A stretch of 27,833 nucleotides of DNA from an uncultured Verrucomicrobiales bacterium (GTDB taxonomy: Bacteria > Verrucomicrobiota > Verrucomicrobiia > Verrucomicrobiales > Akkermansiaceae), in contig CALBJX010000107.1 of the NCBI GenBank assembly GCA_937893015.1, forward strand, positions 1-27,833, read 5' to 3'. Positions within the stretch are counted from its first letter, which is position 1, and each line of letters begins with the position of its first letter. Positions 15,138 to 23,246 of this stretch are shown one piece after another. Below the pieces are notes generated by a model. It ran no database searches. It was not told the DNA's origin and saw only the letters and a program-made list of their open reading frames with translations. The translations under genes and the position numbers were made by a program.

Positions 15138-17120
15138 ATGCATCATAAGGGTCTCCGCAGCGCAGTGGAAGGGGTGCCGATGGCACTGCCGTTGGCGGCG
15201 GTGGCCGGTGCGGTGCTTGGGGGAGGGTGGTGGTGCCTGGTTGCGCTGGCGGTGGGAACGGCCGCGGCGGCGCGGGCATGGAGGGTGCTGCTCGGCGTGT
15301 TGCTGTGCGCCGCCGTGAGCGGTTTGCAGGGGGAACTGCGGGAACGGAACGGGGAACGCCTGCGGGCTGTCCCCGGGAGCGAGTCTCCCGTGCTGGTCGG
15401 CACGGTGTCGCGCGTGTTCTCCAACAGCTTTGTGGTGCAGCCGGAGGGCGTGTCGCCGGCCGTGTATGTCTGCGGCAGGACGGAGGGGAGGCTCGGCGAT
15501 GTGCTGCGCTTGCGCGTGGTGCCGGAGCCGGAGCCCGAGGCGCCGCCCGTGCGAGGGATGTTCGACCGCCGCACATGGTGGCGCGGCATGGGGGTGGGTG
15601 CAGTCTGCCGTGCCGTGGGGGAAGAAAAGCTGGGGCACCCGCTCTCTTGGGCGGCGGTGCGCGGCGCGGGGCTGCAGGTGCGGGACAGGCTCGCCGCCCG
15701 CCTCATGCCGCGGGAGAGGGAGAACGACGCGCGGCGGCAGGTGCTCTGCGCCCTGCTGCTGGGGGCGAAGGATTTGGCGGAGGAGGAGACCATCGACATC
15801 TTCCGCCGCGGGGGCTGTCTGCATGCCTTTGCCGTGAGCGGCATGCATGTCGGCCTCATAGCGGCTCTTTTCGGCTTCTTTTTCCGGGTGCTGCGGGTGC
15901 GCCCCGCCGTGTCGCGCGTGCTGCTGCCCGTGGTGGTGGGCGTGTATATCGTGCTCACGGGCTGCGCGGTGTCGGCGCTGCGCGCCTACATGATGGGCGT
16001 GATGATCTGGAGCGCCGTGCTGCTGCGCCGCCGCCTTTCTCTGGCGAATACGTGGTGCGCCGCCGCCTGTCTCATCCTGCTCCTGCGGCCCTATGAGCTT
16101 TACGATGCGGGCTTCCTGCTTTCCTTTGCCGTGTATGCGGCGCTTTGCACGGGGCTGTCCCTGTGCCTGCGGCGCGATGCCCCGTGGTTCGGGCCGGATG
16201 CCTACATCCCCTACCGCATCCTGACACGGCGGGAGCTGGTCTGCAAACAGCAGGAGGAGATGGTGCGCGGGGCCGTCATCGTGTCGCTGTGCGCCTGGTT
16301 GGCGGCGGCTCCCGTGACGATCCTCTGCTTCCACACCATCACGCCGTGGGGCTTTCTGACGAATGTGGCGATTGTTCTGCCGCTGGTGTGCTCCATGTAC
16401 TGCGGCATGGCTCTGCTGGTCTTTTCCGGCGTTCCCTATCTCGGCGCGGCTGCGGCCTGGGCAGCGGATGCTTCCGCAGGGCTGTTGGTGAGCGTCGTTT
16501 CCTTCTTCGGTTCGCTGCCGGGGGCCTATCTGCCCGCGGCACCGCCGCAGCCCGCCGATGCCGTGGCGGTGTATGAACTCGGTTACGGCAAGGTCTGTGT
16601 CGTGCTCGGCAATCCCGGTCTCGTCATCGGGGCAGGGGGCGAGTCTCAGGTGCGGTATACGGCGGCCCCCGCGCTTTTCCATGCGGGGTTCCGCCCCGCG
16701 GCAGCCGTGCAGGGCCGCGGGGCCGCCGCGGAAAAGGGGCTCGCGGTGTTGCAACGCCAATTCCCCGGGCTGCGTGCGCTGCCGGCGGAGAAGCCCGCCT
16801 CCTTCACCACGCCGGCGGGGCGCTTCACGCTTTATCCCGCGCCCTCTTCCCTGCCGCGCACCCCTGCGGAGAATGCGCTGCCCTACATCCTGTGGGAGCA
16901 GGCGGGCAAACGCACGCTCTTTGTGGGCGATGCCTCCGCGGCGGTGGCGGAAACGTTGCCGCCCGAGGCAAAGCAGGTCGATGTACTCATCCTCGGTGCG
17001 CATCCTGCCTTTCCGTTGGCGGATGAGGAGGATATCGCCGCCTTTGGGGCCAAGGAGGTGCGCCTGCTGCCGTCCGCCCGCCGCCGCTTGGCCGAGTTGC
17101 CGCCGTCGGAGAAGGATTAA
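15138..17120 (+). CDS. ComEC/Rec2-like DNA uptake channel protein
   Basis: This 660-residue polytopic membrane protein has an N-terminal DUF4131-like region (to about 190) and a central competence domain with the signature GGCLHAFAVSGMHVGLIAALF and later TGCAVSALRAYMMGV, typical of ComEC. ComEC forms the inner-membrane channel for single-stranded DNA in natural transformation. Its C-terminal third lines up in position with the metallo-beta-lactamase-like domain of ComEC, but I see no HxHxDH metal site; only motifs such as TLFVGDASAAV and VDVLILGAHP remain. So the nuclease-like domain looks degenerate. It has its own promoter, and the stop codon overlaps that of the convergent BASS gene by 2 nt. 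Confidence 0.88.
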   Translation: MHHKGLRSAVEGVPMALPLAAVAGAVLGGGWWCLVALAVGTAAAARAWRVLLGVLLCAAVSGLQGELRERNGERLRAVPGSESPVLVGTVSRVFSNSFVVQPEGVSPAVYVCGRTEGRLGDVLRLRVVPEPEPEAPPVRGMFDRRTWWRGMGVGAVCRAVGEEKLGHPLSWAAVRGAGLQVRDRLAARLMPRERENDARRQVLCALLLGAKDLAEEETIDIFRRGGCLHAFAVSGMHVGLIAALFGFFFRVLRVRPAVSRVLLPVVVGVYIVLTGCAVSALRAYMMGVMIWSAVLLRRRLSLANTWCAAACLILLLRPYELYDAGFLLSFAVYAALCTGLSLCLRRDAPWFGPDAYIPYRILTRRELVCKQQEEMVRGAVIVSLCAWLAAAPVTILCFHTITPWGFLTNVAIVLPLVCSMYCGMALLVFSGVPYLGAAAAWAADASAGLLVSVVSFFGSLPGAYLPAAPPQPADAVAVYELGYGKVCVVLGNPGLVIGAGGESQVRYTAAPALFHAGFRPAAAVQGRGAAAEKGLAVLQRQFPGLRALPAEKPASFTTPAGRFTLYPAPSSLPRTPAENALPYILWEQAGKRTLFVGDASAAVAETLPPEAKQVDVLILGAHPAFPLADEEDIAAFGAKEVRLLPSARRRLAELPPSEKD

Positions 17121-18058
17121 TCCCGCGGCGCCGCCCCGCGCTGCCAAAGCGCGGCGAGCAGGGAGCCCGAGAGGTTGTGCCAGACGGAGAAAATGACGCC
17201 GGGCACGGTGGCCATGGCCAGGGTCGGGAAGGAACTCTGCGCCAAGGCCGTCGCCAGCCCGCTGTTCTGCATGCCGACTTCGATGGCGAGTGCCTTTGTC
17301 TGCGGCGTGTTGAGGTGCACCAGTTTGGCCAGCAGATACCCGCAGCAGAAGCCGCCGAGGTTGTGCAGGATGACGACGAGCAGAATCACGCCGCCCGTGG
17401 CAAGCAGCTGCGCGGATTGGTGAGAGACGATACACGCAATGATGGCGGCAATCGCCAGCACGGAGAAAGAGGGCATGACTTGCCGAATCGCGGGGTGGCG
17501 CTCCGCAAAGGGGTGCAGCAGCAGACCCAGCGCGATGGGCGCGAGCACCACCAAGGCGATGGTGCGGAACATGGCGAGGGCGTCCACCTGCACGCTCGTG
17601 CGCAGCAGCAGCCAGGTGATGAGGGGCGTGAGCAGGGGCGCCAGCAGGGTGTTGAGGGTGGTCATGCCCACGGAGAGCGCTATGTCGCCTTTGGCGAGGA
17701 AGGTAATCACGTTGCTCGCCGTGCCGCCGGGGCAGGTGCCCACCAGCACGACGCCCGTGAGCAGCGCCGCATCCAGCCCGAAGAGTGCGCCGAGCAGCAT
17801 GGCCAGCGCGGGCATGATGAGGAATTGCGCCGCGCAGCCGAGAAGGATGGTTTTCGGCTGCCTCAGCACGGGCTCCACATCCTTCCACGACATGTTCATC
17901 CCCATCCCGAACATGACGACGGCCAGCAGCGGACTGATGGCGGAAGCATCCAACCACAGTCCGGTCTCGGGTCGCCACAGAGCCGCTGCCGCCACCCCTA
18001 CGATGAGCAGCGGCATGAAGCGTTCGATGAAGCGGCAGAGAGCCATCAGGATTTTCAT
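17117..18058 (-). CDS. BASS-family (bile acid:Na+ symporter-like) transporter
   Basis: This 313-residue inner-membrane protein from the ATG at 18058 has about nine to ten hydrophobic segments. The family motif GTCPGGTASNVITFLAKGD (residues 107-125) and the second half motif EVGMQNSGLATALA are clear. Members move bile acids, pantoate, or other organic anions with sodium; the substrate cannot be told here. The frame is open upstream to 18232, but that extension overlaps the synthase gene and is low-complexity, so the start at 18058 is preferred. It lies 25 bp downstream of the squalene/phytoene synthase on the same strand and is probably co-transcribed with it. Confidence 0.92.
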   Translation of the reverse strand: MKILMALCRFIERFMPLLIVGVAAAALWRPETGLWLDASAISPLLAVVMFGMGMNMSWKDVEPVLRQPKTILLGCAAQFLIMPALAMLLGALFGLDAALLTGVVLVGTCPGGTASNVITFLAKGDIALSVGMTTLNTLLAPLLTPLITWLLLRTSVQVDALAMFRTIALVVLAPIALGLLLHPFAERHPAIRQVMPSFSVLAIAAIIACIVSHQSAQLLATGGVILLVVILHNLGGFCCGYLLAKLVHLNTPQTKALAIEVGMQNSGLATALAQSSFPTLAMATVPGVIFSVWHNLSGSLLAALWQRGAAPRD

Positions 18059-18083
18059 GACAGGGCAGACAGGCTGTGCGCAC

Positions 18084-18977
18084 TTACTTCTCCTCGTCAT
18101 CCCGGAAGAAGCCCCATTCCGCAATGTCCGGCAGGGTGGGCAGGTCGACGGATTCCACGCGGGCGCGGAGGAGGTACCACATCTTGCGGAGGGTATTGAT
18201 GCTGTAGCGCTGCTCGAAAATGCGGTATTCATCCGCCGCCATCTTCTCCAGAATGGTGAGGTAGATGTGTTTCATGGCCTGCGCGGGGATGAGGGCGGCG
18301 CGGTCTGCGGAGGGGAGGGCGGCGTAAAGCTCATCTGCTTCCTCAAAGAATTTGTGGGCCAGCGCGGCTTCGTAGGCCAGCAGGCGGCGCAGGCGGTAGG
18401 TGTCGCGGTGGGCGCGGATGTCCGCCGGCGTGACTCCGAAGAGCTCCATGTCTTCTGCGGGCAGGTAGAAGCGGCCGTGCCGGTCGCAGTCTTCCGACAC
18501 ATCGCGGATAATGTTGACCATTTGGAGCGCGTAACCGAGGGCGACGGCGTAGTCCCGAGCGACGGGGGAGGCACCCATCACCACGGCGCTGGCGATGCCC
18601 ACGCAGGAGGCCACGCGGTAGCAGTAGGCCAACAGCTCGCGCATGGTACGGGGCTGCGTCTGGTGAATGTCGCTGCGGCAGCCCGCGATGAGCTCCATGA
18701 GCGGTTCGAGCGGGAGCTGCACCTCCGAGATGAGCGTGACGACCTCGCTTTCCACGCCCTGCGTGGGCGCGGCGCGGCGCAGGAGCACCGCCGTCCAGCG
18801 GTCGAGCGCAGCGTGGCGTTCCTCGGCGGTCATGCCGGGTTCATCCACGATGTCGTCCACAATGCGGCAGAAGGCATAGAGCTGCGCCATGTGGATGCGC
18901 GTCTGCTCCGGCAGCTTCATCAGGGTGAAGGCCAGATTCGACTTTGCGTTCTTGGTGATGGTGTCCGATTCGCTCAT
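18084..18977 (-). CDS. Squalene/phytoene synthase family protein
   Basis: This 297-residue all-helical prenyl synthase condenses two isoprenoid diphosphates head to head. The first Asp-rich motif is in YAFCRIVDDIVDE (34-46), and the second is in NIIRDVSEDCDRHGRFYLP (155-173), in which DVSED binds the magnesium-diphosphate. Both are intact, so the enzyme should be active. The family includes presqualene diphosphate synthase (HpnD), squalene synthase and phytoene synthase. HpnD-like is plausible, but no hopanoid or carotenoid genes are nearby to decide. It follows signal peptidase I by 18 bp and precedes the BASS gene by 25 bp on the same strand. Confidence 0.92.
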   Translation of the reverse strand: MSESDTITKNAKSNLAFTLMKLPEQTRIHMAQLYAFCRIVDDIVDEPGMTAEERHAALDRWTAVLLRRAAPTQGVESEVVTLISEVQLPLEPLMELIAGCRSDIHQTQPRTMRELLAYCYRVASCVGIASAVVMGASPVARDYAVALGYALQMVNIIRDVSEDCDRHGRFYLPAEDMELFGVTPADIRAHRDTYRLRRLLAYEAALAHKFFEEADELYAALPSADRAALIPAQAMKHIYLTILEKMAADEYRIFEQRYSINTLRKMWYLLRARVESVDLPTLPDIAEWGFFRDDEEK

Positions 18978-18995
18978 GCGGGAGGAGGTGAGAAA

Positions 18996-20228
18996 TTAGT
19001 CTATGAGCCCCCAGTGCCACGTGAAGGGCCAGAGGGTGAAGGCGGCGGGGCCGATGACATTGAACTGGTGCACGGGTCCCCAGTAGCGGGAGTCCAGAGA
19101 GTTGATCGTGTTGTCGCCCAGCGCGGCATATTCGCGCAGGGTAGGGGGCACGCCCTCCGCCTTCAGCGAGACGGGACCGCGGTCCGTGAGCCATGCGGAG
19201 GGATTGAGCGCACCGCTGATGCTCTGGTAGCCCGTGCTGTTGTAGGGGGCTTCCCGGCGCATCACGCGGGCGATGCCCGCTTCCTCCCCGGGCTTGCCGT
19301 TGATGAGCAGGTGCGGCGTCTGCACGAAAATCGTGTCGCCGGGCACGCCGCAGAGGCGCTTGATGTAGTGCGTGGCGGCCTGCTGGTCGTTGAGCGTGCT
19401 GCCGCCGCGGCTCTGGGAGGTGTTGATGCCGCGCGTGTCGAACACAAAGGTTTCGCCGCGCTCGGGCCGGCGGAAGTGGTAGGCCACGCGGTTGACAATC
19501 ACCATGTCACCCGCATCCACGCGGGCTCGGATAATGGTCTCCCCCGCCTTGAAGGAGCCGAGGCGACTGCCCGTGAGCGAGCGGGTGATTTTACCATGCT
19601 CCATGAGATACTGGATGACCGCGCCCGAGGCCGAGGGAATGGCGATGGTGCTGCCGTCGTCGAAATGCAGCGTCGTTTCGGAGAAGATGAGCCACTTTTG
19701 GCCGTCCGTGATGTTGATGAGCTTTTTGGGCGTCTCCGCCACGGCTTCCACATAGGAGCTGCCGAGCGTGACGGCATCCCACACGCGGACGGGCAGGGCG
19801 GGGACCTCCTCCACGGGGTGCAGGATGATGCCGTTGAGCGTGGGCTGCATGGAGCCCGTGGGGATGCGGAAGGGCTGTGCGTAGTAGGTGCGGATGCCGA
19901 GGAACACCACCATGATGACGAAGAAGGATTCCGCCAGCTCCACCACGGCATGGCGCTTGAATCCCGGCAGGGGTTCGCAGTGCACGGAAACGAGCTTGGT
20001 CAGGCGTTCGCTTTCTTCCTTGTTCCACGTGTCCAGCGCATGGCGCAGATCATCGCGCATGCTGCAGCAGGTGTGTAGCTCCGCCTCGGCAATGTCCGGC
20101 TTGTAGCTGTTGATGTAACGCGACAGGGCGGAGAGCGCCTCGCGCCCGTTCCTGCGCCACTTGGGCAGGAACCAGCTGAAGCAGGAATCGATGCAGCTGC
20201 AGAAAAGGGAACGGAAGAAATTCATCAT
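18996..20228 (-). CDS. lepB: Signal peptidase I (S26A) with a large insertion
   Basis: From the ATG at 20228 the protein has 410 residues. It has a cytoplasmic N-terminal region of about 95 residues, a membrane helix (about 96-114), then the catalytic serine in RIPTGSMQPTL (Ser126) and the catalytic lysine in HYIKRLCGVPGD (Lys290). GDMVIVNR and LGDNTINSLDSRYWGPV are the other S26 boxes. The enzyme cleaves signal peptides at the outer face of the inner membrane. In most family members the GDxVxVxK box follows the Ser box within a few residues; here about 105 residues are inserted between them. The frame is open to 20294, but the 20228 start fits the domain and a TACAAT 9 nt upstream. Confidence 0.93.
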   Translation of the reverse strand: MMNFFRSLFCSCIDSCFSWFLPKWRRNGREALSALSRYINSYKPDIAEAELHTCCSMRDDLRHALDTWNKEESERLTKLVSVHCEPLPGFKRHAVVELAESFFVIMVVFLGIRTYYAQPFRIPTGSMQPTLNGIILHPVEEVPALPVRVWDAVTLGSSYVEAVAETPKKLINITDGQKWLIFSETTLHFDDGSTIAIPSASGAVIQYLMEHGKITRSLTGSRLGSFKAGETIIRARVDAGDMVIVNRVAYHFRRPERGETFVFDTRGINTSQSRGGSTLNDQQAATHYIKRLCGVPGDTIFVQTPHLLINGKPGEEAGIARVMRREAPYNSTGYQSISGALNPSAWLTDRGPVSLKAEGVPPTLREYAALGDNTINSLDSRYWGPVHQFNVIGPAAFTLWPFTWHWGLID

Positions 20229-20237
20229 CTGGGGGCT

Positions 20238-20243
20238 ATTGTA
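20238..20243 (-). promoter_or_regulatory. Probable -10 box of lepB
   Basis: TACAAT on the minus strand ends 9 nt before the ATG at 20228. The -35 region 17 nt upstream (TTTTCT) is poor. It fits the near-leaderless pattern of other genes in this window. Confidence 0.35.
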
Positions 20244-20318
20244 CACCAACTCGGGCAGAAAGAAAAGGCAGAAGTATGGGAAGACGCGGGACACGCCCGG
20301 GGAAGCCCGCGATGCAGA

Positions 20319-20347
20319 TTGACAAATGCGGTGTGCTCTTGTATGCT
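20319..20347 (+). promoter_or_regulatory. Promoter of the 20354 membrane protein gene, leaderless geometry
   Basis: TTGACA (20319-20324, perfect consensus), a 17-nt spacer and TATGCT (20342-20347) end 6 nt before the ATG at 20354. This is the clearest leaderless arrangement in the window and decides the start codon. Confidence 0.65.
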
Positions 20348-20353
20348 GAGGCT

Positions 20354-21052
20354 ATGAAAATTGATGCCCATACGCCGCAGCGTGACCTGCTGAAACTCAG
20401 CGAATCCGTTCTGCGTCGCGAGTTGTTGAAGAGCACGCCGTTGAACCTGCGACACTTCCTGCGCTACATGGTGCTCTTCCTGCTTTTTCCCGGGATGGTA
20501 TTCGGCTTTGCCGCGGGTATGGCTGTGACGGTGTGTTTCTGTGCTCTGCTTCTCTGTGTCCTGCTTTGGGGAAGTCCTGCTGCTGCCACCATCAGCATCT
20601 ATTCTTGGTTGGCATTGGGTATCGGCGTGCTGGTCTTCGTGCAGGTCGGCGTCATCCGCAAGTGCATCAAGGAAAACAGGCAGCGCCGCCGGTATCGCCC
20701 CGCGAAGAAGGGGCTCAAACATCCTCAGCCCGCTCCTGCTGCGCTGCCGCTCAAATGGGCGCCCTCTGCCAAGCATAAGGATTTTCTTGTATCATCCCTC
20801 GTTTTTTCGGCGCCGCAGCGGGGCATATACGCCTTCCTTCTCATGGTAAAGGATTACGACGGACGCCGTATCATCACGGGCGGCGTGACGGGGACCACCA
20901 TTGTGCACGCAGAAGGAAAGCCCGGCGCGGAGCTCCGTTCGCTTACACTCTATCGTTTGGAGGCAGGTCGGCATGAGCTCTCGTGGGCTGTTCCTGCCGG
21001 GCAGGGAGCTCCCAAGGCAGAGATTTCCCTGCTCAGCGCAGCGGATATCTGA
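20354..21052 (+). CDS. Membrane protein of unknown function
   Basis: The protein has 232 residues from the ATG at 20354. I do not recognise a family. It has a polar N-terminus, two hydrophobic regions (about 38-70 and 80-100, enough for two or three helices), a basic segment (KENRQRRRYRPAKK) and a C-terminal soluble domain of about 100 residues rich in beta-like stretches (IIFLLMVKDYDGRR style). The basic segment after the helices suggests the C-terminal domain is cytoplasmic. The frame is open upstream to 20276, but a perfect promoter sits between. An intrinsic terminator follows at 21075-21110. It is divergent from lepB. Confidence 0.75.
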   Translation: MKIDAHTPQRDLLKLSESVLRRELLKSTPLNLRHFLRYMVLFLLFPGMVFGFAAGMAVTVCFCALLLCVLLWGSPAAATISIYSWLALGIGVLVFVQVGVIRKCIKENRQRRRYRPAKKGLKHPQPAPAALPLKWAPSAKHKDFLVSSLVFSAPQRGIYAFLLMVKDYDGRRIITGGVTGTTIVHAEGKPGAELRSLTLYRLEAGRHELSWAVPAGQGAPKAEISLLSAADI

Positions 21053-21074
21053 AACGTGCCCCTCCCCACACGAT

Positions 21075-21110
21075 AAAACCGCCCGGTGCAGCAAGGCATC
21101 GGGCGGTTTT
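21075..21110. terminator. Bidirectional intrinsic terminator
   Basis: A perfect 11-bp stem AAAACCGCCCG / CGGGCGGTTTT with a 14-nt loop sits between two converging genes (ends at 21052 and 21131). The A-run and T-run in the stem allow termination in both directions. Confidence 0.85.
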
Positions 21111-21130
21111 GCTATGAATAAGGAAAAAGC

Positions 21131-21583
21131 TTACTTCAGTTTGGGCTTCTTGAAGGTGGGCGCGGCCGTGTTCGCCGGCTTGAAGTCCTTGGCGGGCAGC
21201 CACGTCTGTTTGCGCCCGATGCCGAAGAGACTGCCACGCAGGATGAGCTTGCCGCCCTCAACCCACATCTGGGCGTCGTATACCTTGCCCTTTTGCGGAT
21301 CGAGCACTTCGCCCCCCTTGTACTTGTCGCCGTCCTTTTTCAGGTCCCAGATGATGTCGAGCCCCTTGATGGCGGGGGCGCCGGGCAGCTTGGCCTTGGC
21401 CCCGGGGTTCTGCAGCAGCTCGACAACACGGCCGTAAACCTTGCCGTCGTTTTCGTAAACCTGCACGATGCTCTTGGGTTCGTTGGTTTCGTCGTCAATC
21501 GTTTTCCAGAAGCCGATGACACCCTCAGCCATAGCGGAGAGGGAAAGGCTCATCATACCGAGAAGAAGAAGAACTTTTTTCAT
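21131..21583 (-). CDS. DUF2147-family secreted protein
   Basis: This 150-residue protein has an N-terminal signal peptide (MKKVLLLLGMMSLSLSAMA, cleavage near residue 19-20). The mature part has the DUF2147 pattern: GFWKTIDDETNEPKSIVQVYENDGKVYGRVVEL, then DIIWDLKKDGDKYKGGEVLDPQKGKVYDAQMW and LRGSLFGIGRKQTW. The family is found in the periplasm or outer envelope of Gram-negative bacteria and has a lipocalin-like beta fold; its function is not known to me. The conserved Trp near the end (TWLPA) is present. It is monocistronic, with a promoter about 45 bp upstream and a shared terminator downstream. Confidence 0.88.
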   Translation of the reverse strand: MKKVLLLLGMMSLSLSAMAEGVIGFWKTIDDETNEPKSIVQVYENDGKVYGRVVELLQNPGAKAKLPGAPAIKGLDIIWDLKKDGDKYKGGEVLDPQKGKVYDAQMWVEGGKLILRGSLFGIGRKQTWLPAKDFKPANTAAPTFKKPKLK

Positions 21584-21610
21584 GGTAAGAAAGATGTGTT
21601 TGGTTCAGAT

Positions 21611-21657
21611 GTACCGAAGTACGGAGAAATGTTATCTCAAAGCTAGAGTATAGTCAA
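21611..21657 (-). promoter_or_regulatory. Promoter and 5' hairpin of the DUF2147 gene
   Basis: On the minus strand: TTGACT (21657-21652), a 17-nt spacer, TAACAT (21634-21629). The predicted start near 21622 coincides with a GTAC-TTCG-GTAC hairpin (21622-21611), a stable UUCG tetraloop that would cap the mRNA 5' end. The leader is about 39 nt and has no clear Shine-Dalgarno sequence. Confidence 0.5.
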
Positions 21658-21953
21658 GCAAAAAATGGCGGTTGCTCTCGGTGTGGGTGCGCACATACGC
21701 GCGGCTCGGAGATTCGCCCCACCTCTTGATGCAGTACATCCCGGCGCCGTGCAGGTGTTTGTCCCGCTGATTCGCAGAGAAGACTGCGTCTGACACAAAC
21801 GTCGACTTGCCCACCCGACCGGAGGGCGATAAAGGGGCCGTCGTCTCTCCCGCCGGAAGTTTTGAATCAGGGGAAGGAGAAGGTTGATAAAGGTTTTGCG
21901 GATGTTGAAATTCGTATGCAGTCACCCTTTAGGCTTGATGAAAGGGGCTGTTT
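21658..21953. other. Intergenic region without a recognised gene
   Basis: This stretch of about 296 bp lies between the divergent DUF2147 gene and argJ. A 97-codon minus-strand frame (21632-21925) and shorter plus-strand frames exist, but none has a recognisable domain or start context. No tRNA or riboswitch signature was seen. The argJ promoter must lie at its right end, though I cannot place it with confidence. Confidence 0.5.
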
Positions 21954-23231
21954 ATGGCATACCATTCAGCGGATATGAGTACTCCTGCTTTTCACATGAT
22001 TGACGGCGGCGTGACGGCTGCCAAGGGTTTTGTTGCCAACGCCCTGAGCTGCGGCATCAAGAAGCCGGAGGCGACGCGCCTTGATCTTGCCCTCATCTAT
22101 TCCGAGCTGCCTGCCACCTCCGCGGGAACCTTTACGACCAATCGCGTGCGCGCTGCCTGTGTGCGCGTGAGCGAGAGCCACTTGCGACGCGGCAACATCC
22201 GCGCCATTATCGCCAACAGCGGCAACGCCAACGCCTGCACGGGCGCCCCCGGCATCGCCGTCGCCCGCAAGGAGTGCTCCGTTGTGGCCAAGCATCTGGG
22301 CTTGAAAGCTTCCGAGGTGGCGGTCTGCTCCACGGGTGTCATCGGTCTGCCCATGCCGATGATGCGCATCGAACCCCGTCTGCCCGAGCTTTGCTCAAAC
22401 CTTTCCGCGGCCAAGGGGCATGATGTGGCCAGCGCCATCATCACCAGCGACACCCGAGAGAAAGAAGTAGCCGTGGAGCTGAAGATTAAGGGCAAGACTG
22501 TCCGCATCGGCTCCTGCTGCAAGGGCGCGGGCATGATTTCCCCCTGCATGGCGACCATGATTTGCCTCATCTGCACGGATGTCGCCGTGGCCCGCAAAGA
22601 CCTTGACTCTCTGGTGCACGACGGCGTGGAGCACTCCTTCAACCGCATCACCATCGACGGCGACATGAGCACGAACGACACCTGCCTCGTGATGGCCAAC
22701 GGGGCGGCGGGCGTATCTGTCGCGCCCGGAGAGCCGGAGTGGGAAGCGTTTGCCGCGGCTCTCAAATTTGTGATGCTGGAGCAGGCCAAGCACATCGTCC
22801 AGGACGGCGAGCGTGTCACCAAGTTCGTGACCGTGCGCGTGGTCGGTGCCCCCACCCCCGCGGAAGCCAAACGCGTGGCGGAGGGTGTGGCCAAGTCCTC
22901 CCTTGTCAAGAGCTCATGGAACGGCGGGGACCCCAACTGGGGCCGCATCATTCACGCCGTGGGCTATGCGGGGCGCCGTGTGCGCGAGGAGAAGGTCGAT
23001 ATCGACATCGCCGGGCTTCCCGCCTGCCGAGGCGGCATGCAAACCACCACCAAGAGCGACGACCTCCGCGAGAAGGTGCAGGCCCGCGAGTTCGAGATTC
23101 TCATCAATCTCAACATGGGCGAGGCCGAGCACGTGGTGTACACCACCGACCTTTCCCCTGAGTACGTGGACTTCAACCGCTCGGAATACGCCTACTGGAA
23201 TCAGGCGAAGCAGGACGGGCTGACGCACTGA
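21954..23231 (+). CDS. argJ: Bifunctional glutamate N-acetyltransferase / N-acetylglutamate synthase ArgJ
   Basis: This 425-residue enzyme of arginine synthesis moves the acetyl group from N-acetylornithine to glutamate in the cytoplasm. ArgJ cleaves itself before a threonine that becomes the nucleophile; here the site is GAGMISPCMA|TMICLICTD, with Thr201. The oxyanion-hole region STGVIG (126-131) and the C-terminal DPNWGRI are also present. Full length is normal. The start at 21954 is preceded by AAAGGGG about 6 nt upstream, so it is kept; an in-frame ATG at 21975 (Met8) would also fit. It heads a plus-strand run with the next three genes. Confidence 0.95.
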   Translation: MAYHSADMSTPAFHMIDGGVTAAKGFVANALSCGIKKPEATRLDLALIYSELPATSAGTFTTNRVRAACVRVSESHLRRGNIRAIIANSGNANACTGAPGIAVARKECSVVAKHLGLKASEVAVCSTGVIGLPMPMMRIEPRLPELCSNLSAAKGHDVASAIITSDTREKEVAVELKIKGKTVRIGSCCKGAGMISPCMATMICLICTDVAVARKDLDSLVHDGVEHSFNRITIDGDMSTNDTCLVMANGAAGVSVAPGEPEWEAFAAALKFVMLEQAKHIVQDGERVTKFVTVRVVGAPTPAEAKRVAEGVAKSSLVKSSWNGGDPNWGRIIHAVGYAGRRVREEKVDIDIAGLPACRGGMQTTTKSDDLREKVQAREFEILINLNMGEAEHVVYTTDLSPEYVDFNRSEYAYWNQAKQDGLTH

Positions 23232-23246
23232 TAACAAATCCTTTCC

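Noticed and set aside
14934..18083. 1049-codon open frame on the minus strand
   Set aside because: It covers the histidine kinase end, comEC and BASS genes in the wrong frame and has low-complexity Arg/His/Ala-rich sequence with no domain.
17439..20078. 879-codon open frame on the plus strand
   Set aside because: It is antisense to the BASS, synthase and signal peptidase genes, all of which have intact motifs on the minus strand.
21632..21925. 97-codon minus-strand frame as a gene
   Set aside because: There is no domain or start context, and it overlaps the promoter of the DUF2147 gene at one end.
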